64,000 bases of DNA from Trichosphaerium sp. ATCC 40318 (GCA_038496445.1 JALMLS010000590.1:62001-126000), one strand, 5' to 3'; numbered from the stretch's first letter, positions 12,601 to 24,277 are shown. A program made the numbers and translations. Notes: a model not told the origin generated them from the sequence alone.

Positions 12601-13406
12601 CTAAAATTTTCGATTCAGTGCAGTTGAGGTCTTGGCTTCACATTGACTATGTCCTTCATAAGAAACTTAAAAAGGCTAGCTGTAGAGCTCACCCTATTCT
12701 ACAAACTTTGACTATTCTTCGTGCTCCTATTGGAACGAACTTTAAGCTATCAAGACAACAGGCTGTGGCTTTTCAAAAATTGATAAAAGACAATGAAGGA
12801 AAAGCACCTAATTTATTAGGCAGTAGTAGCAACACTGAACCGACTTGTAATCAACCCAATCCGGGTTGTCCTGTACTGATACAATGCGCCTATGCTACTG
12901 CCGAGATGGCTGAGCGAAGTGGCGTCCATATGGATGGCCCCATGGCACCACATGAGGTACGTATGCGCCAAAGCTTTGCTCTTTTGAAGAGCGCTCTTAT
13001 CGATACTGGAAAAGACTCCAAGTCCTTCCCTTTTGTGCACTATTTAACCGAGTTTATTTTTTTTCTCATGTTATACTTAGCTTATCACTGCGAGGTTCCT
13101 TTTGTGCTTACAAGAGATACGATACCAACTCTGGCATCACCTGGATTCAGTTATTAGTAATTTTACGTCTAGCTATCACAACAGTATCCTTCTTTTTTTT
13201 TTTTTTTTTTATTTCGCTCTTTTGAGTAGTGTTTTTGCACTTAACTCGTGTAAGCGATTACTACAGTTTCGAGCCTTGCGGAGAATATGGAACAATTGTC
13301 CGCACAACTAGCGTTATTGAAAAGAGAACGGCGTCTTTTCACGCAAGCTTCTCGTGACGTAATTACGGAGCTGTTTACAAAATATGGGTGTGATTGTTTT
13401 TGTTGA
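9645..13406 (+). CDS. Chromatin reader with SANT-like region, two PHD fingers and an EVE domain
   Basis: ATG at 9645 opens a basic N-terminus (many Lys/Arg, a likely NLS). Frame can be followed through about ten introns. About 10907-11002 encodes a SANT/Myb-like helix pair (EAWLDQEVELFQ...YGSEWRRISDIM). PHD1 (11165-11344, split by one intron) has C-x2-C, C-x2-C, H-x2-C, C-x2-C. PHD2 (11423-11602, also split) repeats the pattern with LLCDKCDKGFHLYC and DWFCPTC. A Ser/Lys-rich linker leads to an EVE domain at about 12372-12795: RVWIFQANPKLY, GDKVLIWESGKNAGVIGI and APIGTNFKLS. EVE domains are PUA-like folds that bind modified DNA bases in known cases. The product is about 1000 residues and nuclear. 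The C-terminal exons after about 13040 are uncertain; a helical tail ending at 13406 is my preferred reading. Confidence 0.7.
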
Positions 13407-13616
13407 CGTTTTTTTACCGTCAAAAGTCTGTAAATAAAAATAACAAGCACAAAATGTGATGGTTTTTGTCACTTGGCGTCACATTACTATTACAGTTATA
13501 AACGCTAAATTTTACGTAGTACCGAATTTGATGGTTTAAGCCTGCCGTTTCGATTTTTATGACTTAGATTATACGTACTCACTACACCTAAAACTACCCG
13601 TAAACAATTGCTAGTA

Positions 13617-14794
13617 ATGACGACTCGCAAAAAAGCGTATGTTGCTTGTCAGCAATGTAGAAAAGCTCATGCGGCTTGTAATAACCAACGACCATGTAAG
13701 AGATGCCAAGTGTATGGCCATGAGTGTTTAGACTCAAATAAAAAGCAGAGAGTATCAAAATGCCCTTTTGAAATAGGTACTAAGAGCGGTGTATCATTTT
13801 TTAAGAGCGTTGTAAGGTCACTTTACATTAACTACACCTGTGGAACCTCCTGCACCAAAACAAATTACACAACCGCGAATGGAATACCTCCAGCGCGTTC
13901 CCACACCGCCAGCCCCAGACGAATATGCGCTAGAATTGCCATTTTTTGATGACTCACCCTTACAGCTCCCAACTCCCGCAGATTATGAAGCCGAAGGTGC
14001 CGAAATTAGCGGTCCTCTGGCTGAGTTTGCTTTGCCACCAAAACAATACACACTTCCAGGTACGTAGGCCTACATACAAAACTGAAACAGTAAAGCACAG
14101 CGTCATAAGGATAATGCTACGCGATCAAAACACGTTTTTTTTTGTTTTTTGATTAAATTTAATTAAAAAAACCCCAAATCACAAAGAAAGCGGTTAACAG
14201 TCTTACAAAGAACCGGAATCAGACGCAGCGCGTGTTAGATATTTAGAATCACAAGTAGCTGGGCTGACAGAAGAGAAAATAAAATTACACAGTATGATGT
14301 CCTCTATGTGGGATGAACTACAGCACCTGCGGCAAAAGACAGGAAGACAAGAAAAACAAAAACCGCAAGTAATAGATCCCGACTTACCTCTTAGGTTGGT
14401 ACCTCCTGCTCGTGCAGAATCTATACGAGTTAAATGGGGATGGGATTTTTCTTTATTATCATGTAACAACGCGTTTATGCATTTTGCTGGGATAACAGCT
14501 GAACATGTTAATGCTGGCTTAACAAAGTTTGAATTTTTTCCGGAGGGCGACATATCACAGTGCATTGTTATTTCCAATCTATTAAAAACTGGCGTTACAG
14601 AGAAGGTTGTAAGAAAAACTCACTTTCAGCCGAGAACACGTAAAGAACAATATGCGTCTTTAACGATTACAGCGCAATCTGATGGTATTATCATGGAGAT
14701 TGGCAAAAAGTTTTTGATGCCACTTGAAGACGTAGTGGACACCGTTGGAGTACACGCTTGTAATGTAAGAGACGAAATGGTAGTGTACCATTAA
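13617..14794 (+). CDS. Zn2Cys6 transcription factor with PAS-like domain (ERT1/AcuK type)
   Basis: ATG at 13617 begins MTTRKKAYVACQQC. Six cysteines are spaced C-x2-C-x6-C-x5-C-x2-C-x6-C, the fungal binuclear zinc cluster, and RKAH between cysteines is characteristic of the ERT1/RDS2/AcuK-AcuM group. Two introns follow. After a proline-rich acidic linker (VPTPPAPDEY, DDSPLQLPTP) comes a coiled coil (LESQVAGLTEEKIKLHS). A PAS-like domain follows, containing DFSLLSCNNAFMHFAGI and ending near the stop at 14794. Characterised members regulate gluconeogenesis and use of non-fermentable carbon. The role here is inferred from architecture. The frame around the second junction was fixed by requiring EPESDAARVRYLES to follow the linker. 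Confidence 0.8.
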
Positions 14795-14902
14795 ATTAAA
14801 AATTTTTAACCTACGCGCTGCTGTGTTGCTTAACTAAAGTGTGGTTAAGTTCCAAGCTCGAAAACTCGAAGGGATTATCGGTTGAGCTGCGTAATTGTAA
14901 AA

Positions 14903-17453
14903 ATGGTATGTTTTGGTGATCGTTGGTTCGTTTTAGTTAATTGTTATTCAAGAACAACGAAACGCTCTTGGTGTCTGATCGTATTTTACTTCAAGGCTTT
15001 AGAGATGCTGGATGGTATTTGTTTAGTGCGATTTTGTAGCTTTTGTTAAATTCTGTACAGCGACTTGCCAGCAGAAGTTGAAAGTGTCCTTGACCTTAAA
15101 AAGCGTTCAGATGTGTACATGCGCTTATTACTGAAATGTTTGCGCATAATAGACAGCAATCGCGAATTGCCCTCATCTGTACGCACTCTCATATAAAAAC
15201 CAGAAGTAGCTTCCATTCTACGCTTGAAAATCTTTTCATTCGTTCTCCCTAACAGCGTTAGATTGCTAAAACACTTTCACAACGTACAAACCAAGCTGGT
15301 GCCATCGTTTCAATTCTACAAGTACGTAATCACTTGTCAAATACAATGTGACACTGTAAACAAAATGTCAACCGCGCTCGTGTTCATACAGGCGTAGGAT
15401 ATGGGTTATAACGAAAAACTTGGCTACACTGATTTGTTGTACCCTCATTACGACGCTGATATGCGTAAATTACTCATGTGGGTTCAAGAGAGGCTTCCTT
15501 TGAACGAACGCGATAATACAAATCCACTTATCAAGAAAATCGAGATGGAAATTGATGTTATGCTTGAATCTTCATGGGCTCCTAAATTTACGCTTAGTCA
15601 CGAGCATAAAATGACTCACTACAAAGCAGTTGATATTTATATACCTGATACTGGTACGTACGGCTAAATGGTCATGAAAAAAAAACCGTTTTCGGCGCAA
15701 TGAATTTTGTTTGAAAGTAGGTTTTGTTTTGGCTGCAAAAACCACGGTGCGGTCTTGTGTTTAACATGGTTATAGGTGTTTACGCCAGTGGTACATCTAA
15801 ACATGCGCGTAAGTACTTTCAAAGTGGACAAAAACTAGCAACACAGCAGCCTTTGCACAGAGAAACCGTTGCGCCTTCAATACTCCAAAACACACGAATT
15901 ATGTGGGAAAAACAACAAGATTGGGACGCAGAATGGACAGCTCAAGGCATAGACTCAGGTCTTGATCAGGTAAAGCTACCGCGGATTTTTTTCGTTTGAC
16001 GGTTGTTAACACGTGATAGGGTGAGTACAAGACCAAGAAGAAACAAGATGTGGTCAGGCGAATGCGTGAAATTCTAAACAACTCCTTTGTTTCAGCACCA
16101 ACCAACATGTCCTATGACATTCGCCAAGGCAAAGGAAAAGATAACCTACAACACAAGATTCAATACAACCAAAACAAAAAGCCAAAGGAAACAGATGAAG
16201 AGAGTGAAATGAGAAGAAATGCAGAGAAAGAGGAAGCTTTGGTATGTATTTGTTCATCATTTTTTTGGCTGTGTACTACAATATACTTATCGTTCTCTCG
16301 TTTAGGGTTCTTTAGAGAATGCTGATAAAGCTCTGAAGGACATGGAAGAAAGTATAACGACATATCAATCTGATATCCGTCATGTAATGCAAAAACTTAA
16401 CTGTTTTTCGGACTAACCTCGAGTTTAGATGAAAGGCCAAATTAAGGGCGTAATTGAGCAGCAATTATCCCTTAAAGATCAATTAACCAAATGGAAAGAA
16501 ACTTGGGCACTGCTCGAACCAGATCCACAGGCTAACATTGATAAATTGAATAGCCTTGCAAAAGATCAATCTGCTAAGCTTATTAAACTTGCAGAACAAT
16601 GGGAGACTTACCGAGCACCACTTATTAAGGAAATTCGAGAGATTAGAGCAAGGGATAAAGCCAAGGAGGGTAACTTGGCTGTTATTCTGACGGATATCAA
16701 AGCCGCTAGGGATGTTATCAAAGACAACGTCAAACAATTTCACAAGAAGGAAGCAAGGTAAAACTTAGTTCTCGTCAAATCTTTTGTTGTTTTGCTTTTA
16801 TTTTTTTTCTTTCTATTAAGCTTTTCTCTAGATACAAGCAACTCCTTGAAGTATACAAACAGTTACCAAAAGAAAGTCGATCAACATTCACACTTCGTAT
16901 TCTTGAACTCGTCCGTAACGTCAAGAAACAAAAAGTTGAGATCAACAAGGTACACTTTGTTTGTCGCACTTTTTTAGCCCTTTCGACCGGACTCACAATC
17001 TGATTCTTGCTTATGGCGTCAATAGATTCTTGTGGATACAAAGGATTTACAGAAAGACATCAATAAAGTGACAGAGAATTTGAAGAGAAGTTTCAGACTA
17101 ACAGAAGACATGATTTTTAAAGATGCTGAAAAGAAGGTTCCTGCTGCTAGTGCAGCTTACAAGAAGTTGGCTGCAATTAACGAAGTTTTTAAAGCTCTCA
17201 CAGATACAGGTACGAAATAATGAGTTTTCCCAAGTGATTTTGTGCATGAATTAACACGTGTTATTTAGTGGCTGAGAAAGGACAAGTCAAGAACTTTATT
17301 TTGAACCTCGAAGATCGAATAGAGAAGATTGCTCAACGTGCTTCAGCCTTAAATATGGAGCGCATTGACTCCGATTTGAAGCAAGTAAAGGAAGAAAACC
17401 GAGTGATGCAGATCAAGATCGATCATGTGAAGAAATCTCTCGTCAAAAAGTAA
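14903..17453 (+). CDS. CCDC22: CCDC22 homologue (CCC complex subunit)
   Basis: The ATG at 14903-14905 is followed at once by an intron, and exon 2 resumes NNETLLVSDRILLQGF. The N-terminal calponin-like (NN-CH) domain includes LGYTDLLYPHYDADMRKLLM, matching the GYQNFLYP-type motif of CCDC22. After VYASGTSKHAR and DWDAEW the rest is coiled coil. It ends with TDTGTVAEKGQVKNFI, LNLEDRIEKI and RIDSDLKQVKEENRVM, which align with the conserved CCDC22 C-terminus. About a dozen short introns are present, giving about 600 residues, as in animals. CCDC22 pairs with CCDC93 and COMMD proteins to recycle endosomal cargo with Retriever/WASH. Dikarya generally lack it, so it is a useful phylogenetic marker. 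Confidence 0.88.
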
Positions 17454-17800
17454 TATTCATACTGAGTCCTTGTAATTTAGAGCTATAAACAACCCACGTC
17501 ACTACTCTTCCTTCCCGTTGTTTCACGCCCATCTTTTCAATGTACTAGTAACGGACACTTGGTAAGTGATGGAGATAGTAGTGCGATCCTGTAAAGCCTC
17601 AACGGCCAGGAAAACTTGTGAAAATATATCAAAACTTTTTAGTGGTTTTCCGCGTTGTGATTTAGGCTTGGTACAGAAAAAATTAACCCTCTGAAGGTGA
17701 AGGAATGAAAGTCAATGAAATTTGTGCAATGTTTCCTCGTCGTGAAATGTTCAGTGAAAATTACAGTGCTAATCTTGTCATAACCCTCTAACCGCCACGA
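17454..17800. other. Intergenic region
   Basis: About 350 bp between same-strand genes. It should hold the 3' UTR of CCDC22 and the promoter of the RING gene. No specific element is evident. Confidence 0.5.
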
Positions 17801-19154
17801 ATGATAGTCGCTCGTCCGGGTAATACCCTGGAGCCTCGTAGATGGGGAGCACCATCCACTGGTAGAAACCGCGTTGTGGTCGAAACAGCCTTCTACACAA
17901 ACGCTCAGGACCTTTCTTCAGACTCTCCACACTCCACAAACAGCTCTGATGACGATTATACGTCCAGCGATGAAGAATACTGGGCTTACCACGCGCAACT
18001 TGAAGTAAACTCCTCAACTGAAGTACAATACGCCCCCGATTTTGAGGACGAAAATAGTAGAGTGGAATTTGACGACTATTGTACGACAGTTTTTACTCGC
18101 GTTTGAATCCAGTTTGACCATTGAGACAGATAGCGAGGACGAAGATGAGAAGACAGCCGTTTGGACAAAAGCCGATACTCTCTTAACGTATGAAGCAGAG
18201 TATTTTGCCAAGATAAAGAGTAAAAGACGCTACGCTCCATATTCTCGCAATTTGTTTCGAGCCTCCAAGAAACGAAGCAAAGCCAGGCTCAAACCGCATC
18301 GCTACATACATCAAAACGTACTCAAACGAAACGAAGAGCGTTTGGAAAGGTTCGTAATGGATGGCAACAAGAAAACATCCAGCAACTAATCCCAACCGCT
18401 TAGAATCGCTGAACACCATCAAGAACGAAAAGAAAAGCGTGCCATTACAATTGCTCGAGTTTACGGATACTGGAACAAGACACCTACTTATTCACAAAGG
18501 TTCGTTCACTGTTTTCCCGATTTGTAGTTACCACTAGACATCTTTTTCTTATGGACTTGAATTAGACATACTGAACCTGCATACGATCGCGTTGAATCTG
18601 GTACAAATGCTGCCATTGTTAGAACAGAGGTAGAACAAATCAACAGAGCCATGGAGCGCTCAAAACACGATGGTACAAAAAACAAAAAACGAAATTGTTT
18701 TTTTGCTTATTATTATTTTCTTAATGGCTCACACCTCTCTTTTTAGTGGCACCATGTGGTTTGACTTATGAGATGATTATGCTTCTTCAAACACGTGATA
18801 TATCTCCTGAGGATTACGACCTGCTTCTGCAACTTGATGAAAGCGTACCAAACAAAACAGTGGATGCTTCTAAAGTCGATTCTCTCGATACTTTTAAATT
18901 TTCTTCCACTGAACACGACTGTGATACACCTTGTTCTGTATGCTTGTCACCTTACTGTGATGGAGAGTCAATAACCAAATTGAGTTGTGACCACATTTTT
19001 CATAAGGTACCTACCCCTCCTGCTTTGTCGTTGTCTTTCATTTTTCTCCTCTATGCAAAATCTGATAAATTATGTTTAGGATTGTATTGATAATTACTTG
19101 AAGAACTACGGCAGAAATTGTCCATTGTGTGGACTTGATGTCACTCAGACTTAA
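17801..19154 (+). CDS. RING-H2 zinc finger protein, probable E3 ubiquitin ligase
   Basis: ATG at 17801 (MIVARPGNTLEPRRWG). A Ser/Asp-rich N-terminus (SSDDDYTSSDEEYW) is followed by a basic region. Next is a conserved-looking block, APCGLTYEMIMLLQTRDI then PEDYDLLLQLDE, resembling the motif that precedes the RING in some protist and fungal RING proteins. The C-terminal RING has CSVC, then C-x-H-x2-H-x2-C (SCDHIFHKDC) and CPLC, an H2-type arrangement, interrupted by an intron right after HK. Five introns join in frame. Stop at 19152-19154. It is predicted to transfer ubiquitin from an E2; the substrate is unknown. The N-terminal half has no other recognisable domain. Confidence 0.8.
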
Positions 19155-19577
19155 ACAACTGTCCTTTTTTGCTGCCTTTGCAAATTGTATTTTAGCCCTT
19201 CCTTTGGTCTGTAGAGCACACGTGATATCTACCTACCCAATAATTGTAAATAAACCGAACAACACGTTGTACTTTCTATCGCTTGCACAGTTTTTTTCGT
19301 TTTAGATTTGACTTGACGTTATCTTTACTATCCAAATCATACCAATACGCCCACAAATACTAAAGTACCGCCTAATTAGCACAGTGGGCAACACTGATCC
19401 AAAATCTTGTTGATGTGTTTCGACACGTCACTCTTTTTGTCAAACGCTCAGAACAATAACGGCATGCACGTTGCTACCAAAGTATGTGAATCCGTTCAGC
19501 AATTTCATGCTTTTTTTTTCCTGATTCTGGGCCACAGTGGAGGTTGTAGCCTTTCAAAGTCAATCATTTCTAGCGCC
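19155..19577. other. Intergenic region
   Basis: About 420 bp. An AATAAA-type signal near 19245-19255 probably serves the RING gene. A frame through 19407-19577 runs into the next gene, but its hydrophobic content looks like chance upstream sequence. Confidence 0.45.
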
Positions 19578-20445
19578 ATGAACACCTTGACTACACTTTT
19601 GTTACTCTCTGCACTAACATGCGCACTGGCGACATGGACTCAAGCAACGGAAACATGCCTGAAAGACATGAACGTTATGCCAACTTGTAAGTTGATAAAC
19701 AACCCAATATAACTTCCGAGGCGTTCGTATACTAATTCCTGACAAGCTGTCGATTTCTGGAGTGGCCCAAACTATGTAAACCTTCCTCCTTCAATAACAC
19801 CTCCTTATGACATACGATGGGGTGTCTGTCATAGCACTCATCCTAGTTATTCATCATGCTTTAATGATCCCATTCAAACATTCCCCAACCCATGCTGCCC
19901 ATCAAGAAACTACCCCAATCCGCCAGCTAGTTGGTACAATCCACCAGCCGCGTCACCTTTTGGAGGCCCTGTTCCACCTGTACGTGCTGTCTCGGCTTTA
20001 AGTTGACTTGGCCTAAGCGTTACAATAAATAGGGTACTTGGACAACCGCTGGCTTATCCACTAACCAGGCACAAGCCTTCTTCAACTATACAACGGTCTT
20101 CAATATTCCTCAGCGTATGGCCAAAATCACAAACAATTCTAACTATGCATAGACTGCGCTGGGGCCACGCTTGTTGGTAGATGCTGGATAGACTCTGCAC
20201 TAGTGTACACTAGGTTGAATGGCGTGTTTAGCTTTGTAGGCTGTAATCTTCCATCAACACCGTATGCTCAAGCAATAACGTTTTCTCTTTCAACACAAAG
20301 TGGGCTTATAGCTGGTCAAGACAACTGGTTTAGTTTCCTAACGTACAACAGCAGAGCTGCTTCAGGTATAATGGTAAAATGGGAAGCATGTTCTTGTGGA
20401 GCAGTGCCTACAGGCGTAACTAATGTGCCTGTCAGTAGTAATTAG
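19578..20445 (+). CDS. Secreted cysteine- and proline-rich protein
   Basis: ATG at 19578 starts a clean signal peptide (MNTLTTLLLLSALTCALA) with a likely cut after ALA. Three introns follow, including one at about 20116-20160 (donor GTATGG) that resolves an apparent frameshift. The mature protein, about 200 residues, has many Cys and Pro residues (NPCCPSRNYPNPPASWYNPP). A more structured C-terminal part holds CAGATLVGRCW and WEACSCGAVP. Aromatic residues and Cys pairs suggest an extracellular disulfide-bonded domain. I do not recognise the family; a surface or cell-wall protein, or an effector, is possible. Stop at 20443-20445. Confidence 0.65.
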
Positions 20446-20661
20446 TCATTTCAAATAAAGTAACTAATTCCGTCTTGTTAAAACATCAGCATCCATGCAA
20501 CAACCGCCATTGGTCAAGTTTTTATCACGTGTACAATGCAACTTAAGTACTTTAACGCTACGTGAGTATATGACGTACCGCAGGGCTGTACGATAATGTG
20601 AGAGTGGTTAGAGCTAAGTCAACCAGTGTGATAAAAATAGCAATTGAAAAAAACACAATCG

Positions 20662-21849
20662 ATGCAGATTGACCATACAATGGAAAGTCTGATAGACCAA
20701 ACACCCAGGCTTAATGTGGATGTGCTTGTTTACATATTTAGAAAGATAGGAGACATTCTCGATGTTTGTATGTGCGAATTGGTTTGTAAAGTACGTATAC
20801 GCATGTGATTAAGATTACAGGTGTTTAGGAATGGTGTTCTGTAGCCTCATGTGAGCCACTGTGGAAATACTTGTACCAGAGGCAATTTAAGTCTAGTTGC
20901 TGCGCATACGACATTGTACGCTTAACAGTGCAGCGTAGAAACCGTTATTTTTTATTTATTGACACTGAAATTACAGTTTGACGCAAAAGGCCAAGCTGCT
21001 TTTTATCGCAAAGAGTGTGTGGACACTCATTTTAGCTTTCCTACAAGAGATGATCAAAAACAAGTTGAAGCTGTTGATACAGCACTTGCATTTCAAAATA
21101 CGAAACAAGACTCGGCAAACTATCAAGTATATAAGCTTCGTCGACGACATACACCTCTATCACCTCATGCAATAAAACATGCTTGCATTTCAGCTGTCAT
21201 GATGTTATGTTTAGAGTATGAAACTGGCGAGGTAGTCACTAATGAAAGCAAAGTTAAGATTGGGGTGAGAGGAGGAATGCCAACATCTGTTCCATTAATA
21301 ACGTACGTTAATGTTTGGAGCACTATCTTTATTGTCATGCCATGTAGTGCATTTGCTGCAATGAAACATCCAGGGGCTCTCTGTAAAATGATTGGCGTCA
21401 AAGACCAGGATGTTTGTTCTTACATATCGCCAGAGACCGACCCAGTGCCGTATTTCTATCCGAAGAGAGCATATTCAATGGGTGCATTGTTTTAGTTGTA
21501 ATTTTAGCAAGCTGACACGTGATTTTGAATCAAATAGCTCAAAAGATAACCAAGGATGAAGCTATTCGCCACAAGTTTTTATGTCCCCTACTAGAAGAAG
21601 GTGCAATCGTTTATCTATTTGAAAACGAACTTGACCCTGATGATGATCCTGAGGAGCATTCTGTACTCCTTTTTTTTTTTTTTGATTTTAAGTTGCACAT
21701 ACAGTTTTTTGCTCACAATTTTTTAGATGTTCCCTTATTTTTTTGATGGGTGTGAATACAAGCAAATTGTTAGAGTGTACACCATTTACACCCCTATAGA
21801 CAACGTAATTCACGTGATTGATATAACCATAGCTTGGTTGTGGGAATAA
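20662..21849 (+). CDS. F-box protein
   Basis: ATG at 20662 (a second in-frame ATG lies at 20680). The N-terminus reads LNVDVLVYIFRKIGDILDVC, then CELVCKEWCSVA and CEPLWKYLYQRQF, a good F-box, the Skp1-binding motif of SCF ubiquitin ligases. The remaining 280 or so residues have no recognised repeats (no WD40 or LRR). Four introns were placed by frame. One after about 21480 lets the coding sequence continue past an apparent stop (GALF) into AQKITKDEAIRHKF, and one after 21660 leads to the final exon ending WLWE at 21849. It probably recruits a substrate to SCF; the target is unknown. Confidence 0.7.
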
Positions 21850-22137
21850 ACAAATTGTAATGTTTATCCCGATGTAAGTTTTTTGGTACTCTTACTCTAG
21901 TTAGCTACCACTTGTGCTATCCGTTCGCTTATAATTTTCGCGTATTACATCCGAGTGGTTTCGCCTTGTGCTCACACTTGCCGCTTACGCCACTAGCTTG
22001 TGATGTTTCTGAGTATCGAAAAGTAGTAAGCTGTTGCAAATGTTGTTTTGTTTCAAGTAATTAACAGAAAATTAAGAAACTTGCTGACGTTTATAGCGTA
22101 AAGTATTCTATTAAATTACATCTGACACGCGTCCGCG

Positions 22138-22676
22138 ATGACCATAAAGTATATTCTTCTGGTAAACAAACAAGGACAGACGCGACTGTCCAAATACTAC
22201 TCATTTATGCCAATGACTGACAGACAGCACTTGGAGGGCGAAATAGTGCGAAAATGCTTGAGCCGTTCCGAGCGTCAAGTACGTGTCTAATATATTCAAT
22301 TATCGCTTAGCTTAACTTGGTGGAGCTGTTTACCGTTTGTATTTTCTTTCCCCTTTACAATTTCTAATGTTGCCAATAGTGCTCATTTATTGAGTTTCAG
22401 AACCATAAGGTTATATACAGGCGATACGCAAGCCTTTTCTTTATAGTTGGTGTAAACGGCGACGAAAACGAACTTGCAGTGCTTGAACTCATTCACTTGT
22501 TCGTAGAGACACTAGATAAATACTTTGCAAGCGTTTGCGAATTAGACATAATGTTTAACTTGGATCGAGCTCATATGATGTTGGATGAGATTGTAGTAAA
22601 CGGCAACATCGCTGAGACGGCGAGTGTAAAAATTTTGGCACCTTTGGCCCTAATGGACAAGATGGTACAAGAGTAG
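22138..22676 (+). CDS. AP4S1: AP-4 complex sigma subunit
   Basis: Two exons with an intron at 22279-22379. The product is about 145 residues, the usual size of small adaptins. The start [20 protein letters not shown] and the motifs [31 protein letters not shown] and SELDIMFNL-type [20 protein letters not shown] match AP-4 sigma better than AP-1, AP-2 or AP-3 sigma. The C-terminus [11 protein letters not shown] also fits. It is the longin-fold small chain of the AP-4 coat, which sorts cargo at the trans-Golgi. AP-4 is absent from most Dikarya but present in several early-diverging lineages. Confidence 0.88.
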
Positions 22677-23056
22677 TATAGTAAAAAGATGTAATGTTTG
22701 TAACGTATTGTGTACGTGTAAAAGAATATCAGTTTTGGAAAACAGAAAATGTGTACGCGTTGGTTGTTTATGCGTCAAACAAACTTGGGCAAAAAAAAAA
22801 GTTTGCGAATCTTAACTAAGGGTATACACCAGGTTGTGCATACCCATAGTTTCGCCTGCAATAGATAAAACAGCTTTGTTCGAGTGTACTTTTCGTTTTC
22901 TAACTCCGACTATTATGTCCAGTCGTTGGCTTGCGTTGTATGAGAGATTCTGTAGTGTATTCGACATCTTACCACAATAGGCAAGTTTTGTGTCTATGGC
23001 TAAGTTAGGTTTACGTCATCTTGTACCCAACTCGAAATTGAGTCACATCAACAACA
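22677..23056. other. Intergenic region
   Basis: About 380 bp separating the AP-4 sigma and aquaporin genes. I see no motif beyond AT-rich runs and a poly-A tract near 22790-22800. Confidence 0.5.
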
Positions 23057-24277
23057 ATGGATTACTTATTGGGCCCTGAAAAGAAACGCGAAAGCTGGCT
23101 CAGTTTATTGCAAGGCGCAGGTATTTCTTGTTTTGCAAAAGTGCGTCTTGTAGCCCTTTAACCTTGTATGCTAGTTGCTGAGTTTATTGCTCTATTCCTC
23201 TTTAACTTCTACAGTTGTGGAACCGTCCAGGTGCGTACAGTTTCCGGAGTTGGTTTTTTAGCTATTAAATAGCTTCTACACGCTGTACTTGCAGTGTTGT
23301 TACTATCGTACCACGCTGTTCCGAGTTTAATCCCGTTCTTTAGGCAGTACTAGGAGCCCGCCCAATGGGACCTTTGGACCTCGTTTCTATCTCATTTGGT
23401 CACGGTTTAATTCTAGGCCTTACTGTAGCGATTAACGCACACATTTCTGGTTCGTGCAACGCGAGTTAGCGAGAAACTCACTAACACTACCACAGGTGGA
23501 CACTCCAACCCTGCTGTAACGTTTGTTTTGGCTATAACAAGTAAGTAGACTCGAGTTATTTACTCGGTTTATCTAACACCTCTAAGACCCTTCGGATGTA
23601 CCTATTATCAAGGTTATTATCTACTGGATTGCTCAATTTCTCGGTGCTATCGCTGGTACTGGAGTTCTCGCTTTGGCGCTTCCAAAAGCTTTGGAAGGAA
23701 ACCTAGGCTTGCACACCATCGCTGGAAACCTCAACTTTGGCCTTGCCTTGCTTGTTGAGGTTATCATCACTTTCGGTCTCGTTTTCACTGTCTACACTAC
23801 TGCCGTAGACGCTAAGAGATCTGGTATTGGTGCCGTTGGAGGAGGTAAGCTTTGAGCGCTCTACAAGTTCGAAAGAGAATAGCGTAGAACGTTTTCATGA
23901 CAACTTGAAACTAACTTCCTGTTAGCCCCACTTTACATTGGTCTTGCTGTCACCGCTGGTCACTTGATCGCTGTTCCTTTGACTGGTGCTTCCATGAACC
24001 CTGCTCGTTCTTTAGGACCAGTTGCCATTACAGGCATTGGAAGATGTACGGACACTATTTTTTTTTGAGCTTGGAAGTTTGTATTTACGTGCGTTTAGTC
24101 TACTGGGTTCACTTGGTAGGTCCTTTCCTCGGCGCTTGCATTGCTGCATTCTTGTACACCTACGTTGTCAAAGTCCACAACAACGACTACAAGAAAGCAA
24201 AGGTACGCTTTTTTTTTAATAGTTTAAAGCGCTAAGTCATTTTGTAGCAAACTGATACTGAACTTGAAATGGAGTAA
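23057..24277 (+). CDS. Aquaporin (MIP family)
   Basis: ATG at 23057 ([14 protein letters not shown]). Seven or so introns split six predicted transmembrane helices. Both pore half-helices carry canonical [13 protein letters not shown] (about 23490-23530) and [12 protein letters not shown] (about 23990-24020). The helix before the second NPA has [10 protein letters not shown], putting a histidine at the H5 selectivity position with Arg after NPA. That combination is typical of water-selective aquaporins rather than glycerol facilitators. The short cytosolic tail ends TDTELEME with stop at 24275-24277. An AATAAA lies near 24291. It is likely a water channel in the plasma or contractile-vacuole membrane. 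Confidence 0.9.

Noticed and set aside
20116-20160. Apparent frameshift or pseudogene break in the secreted protein
   Set aside because: A GTATGG...TAG intron with a CTAAC branch-like site restores the frame, so the gene need not be broken.
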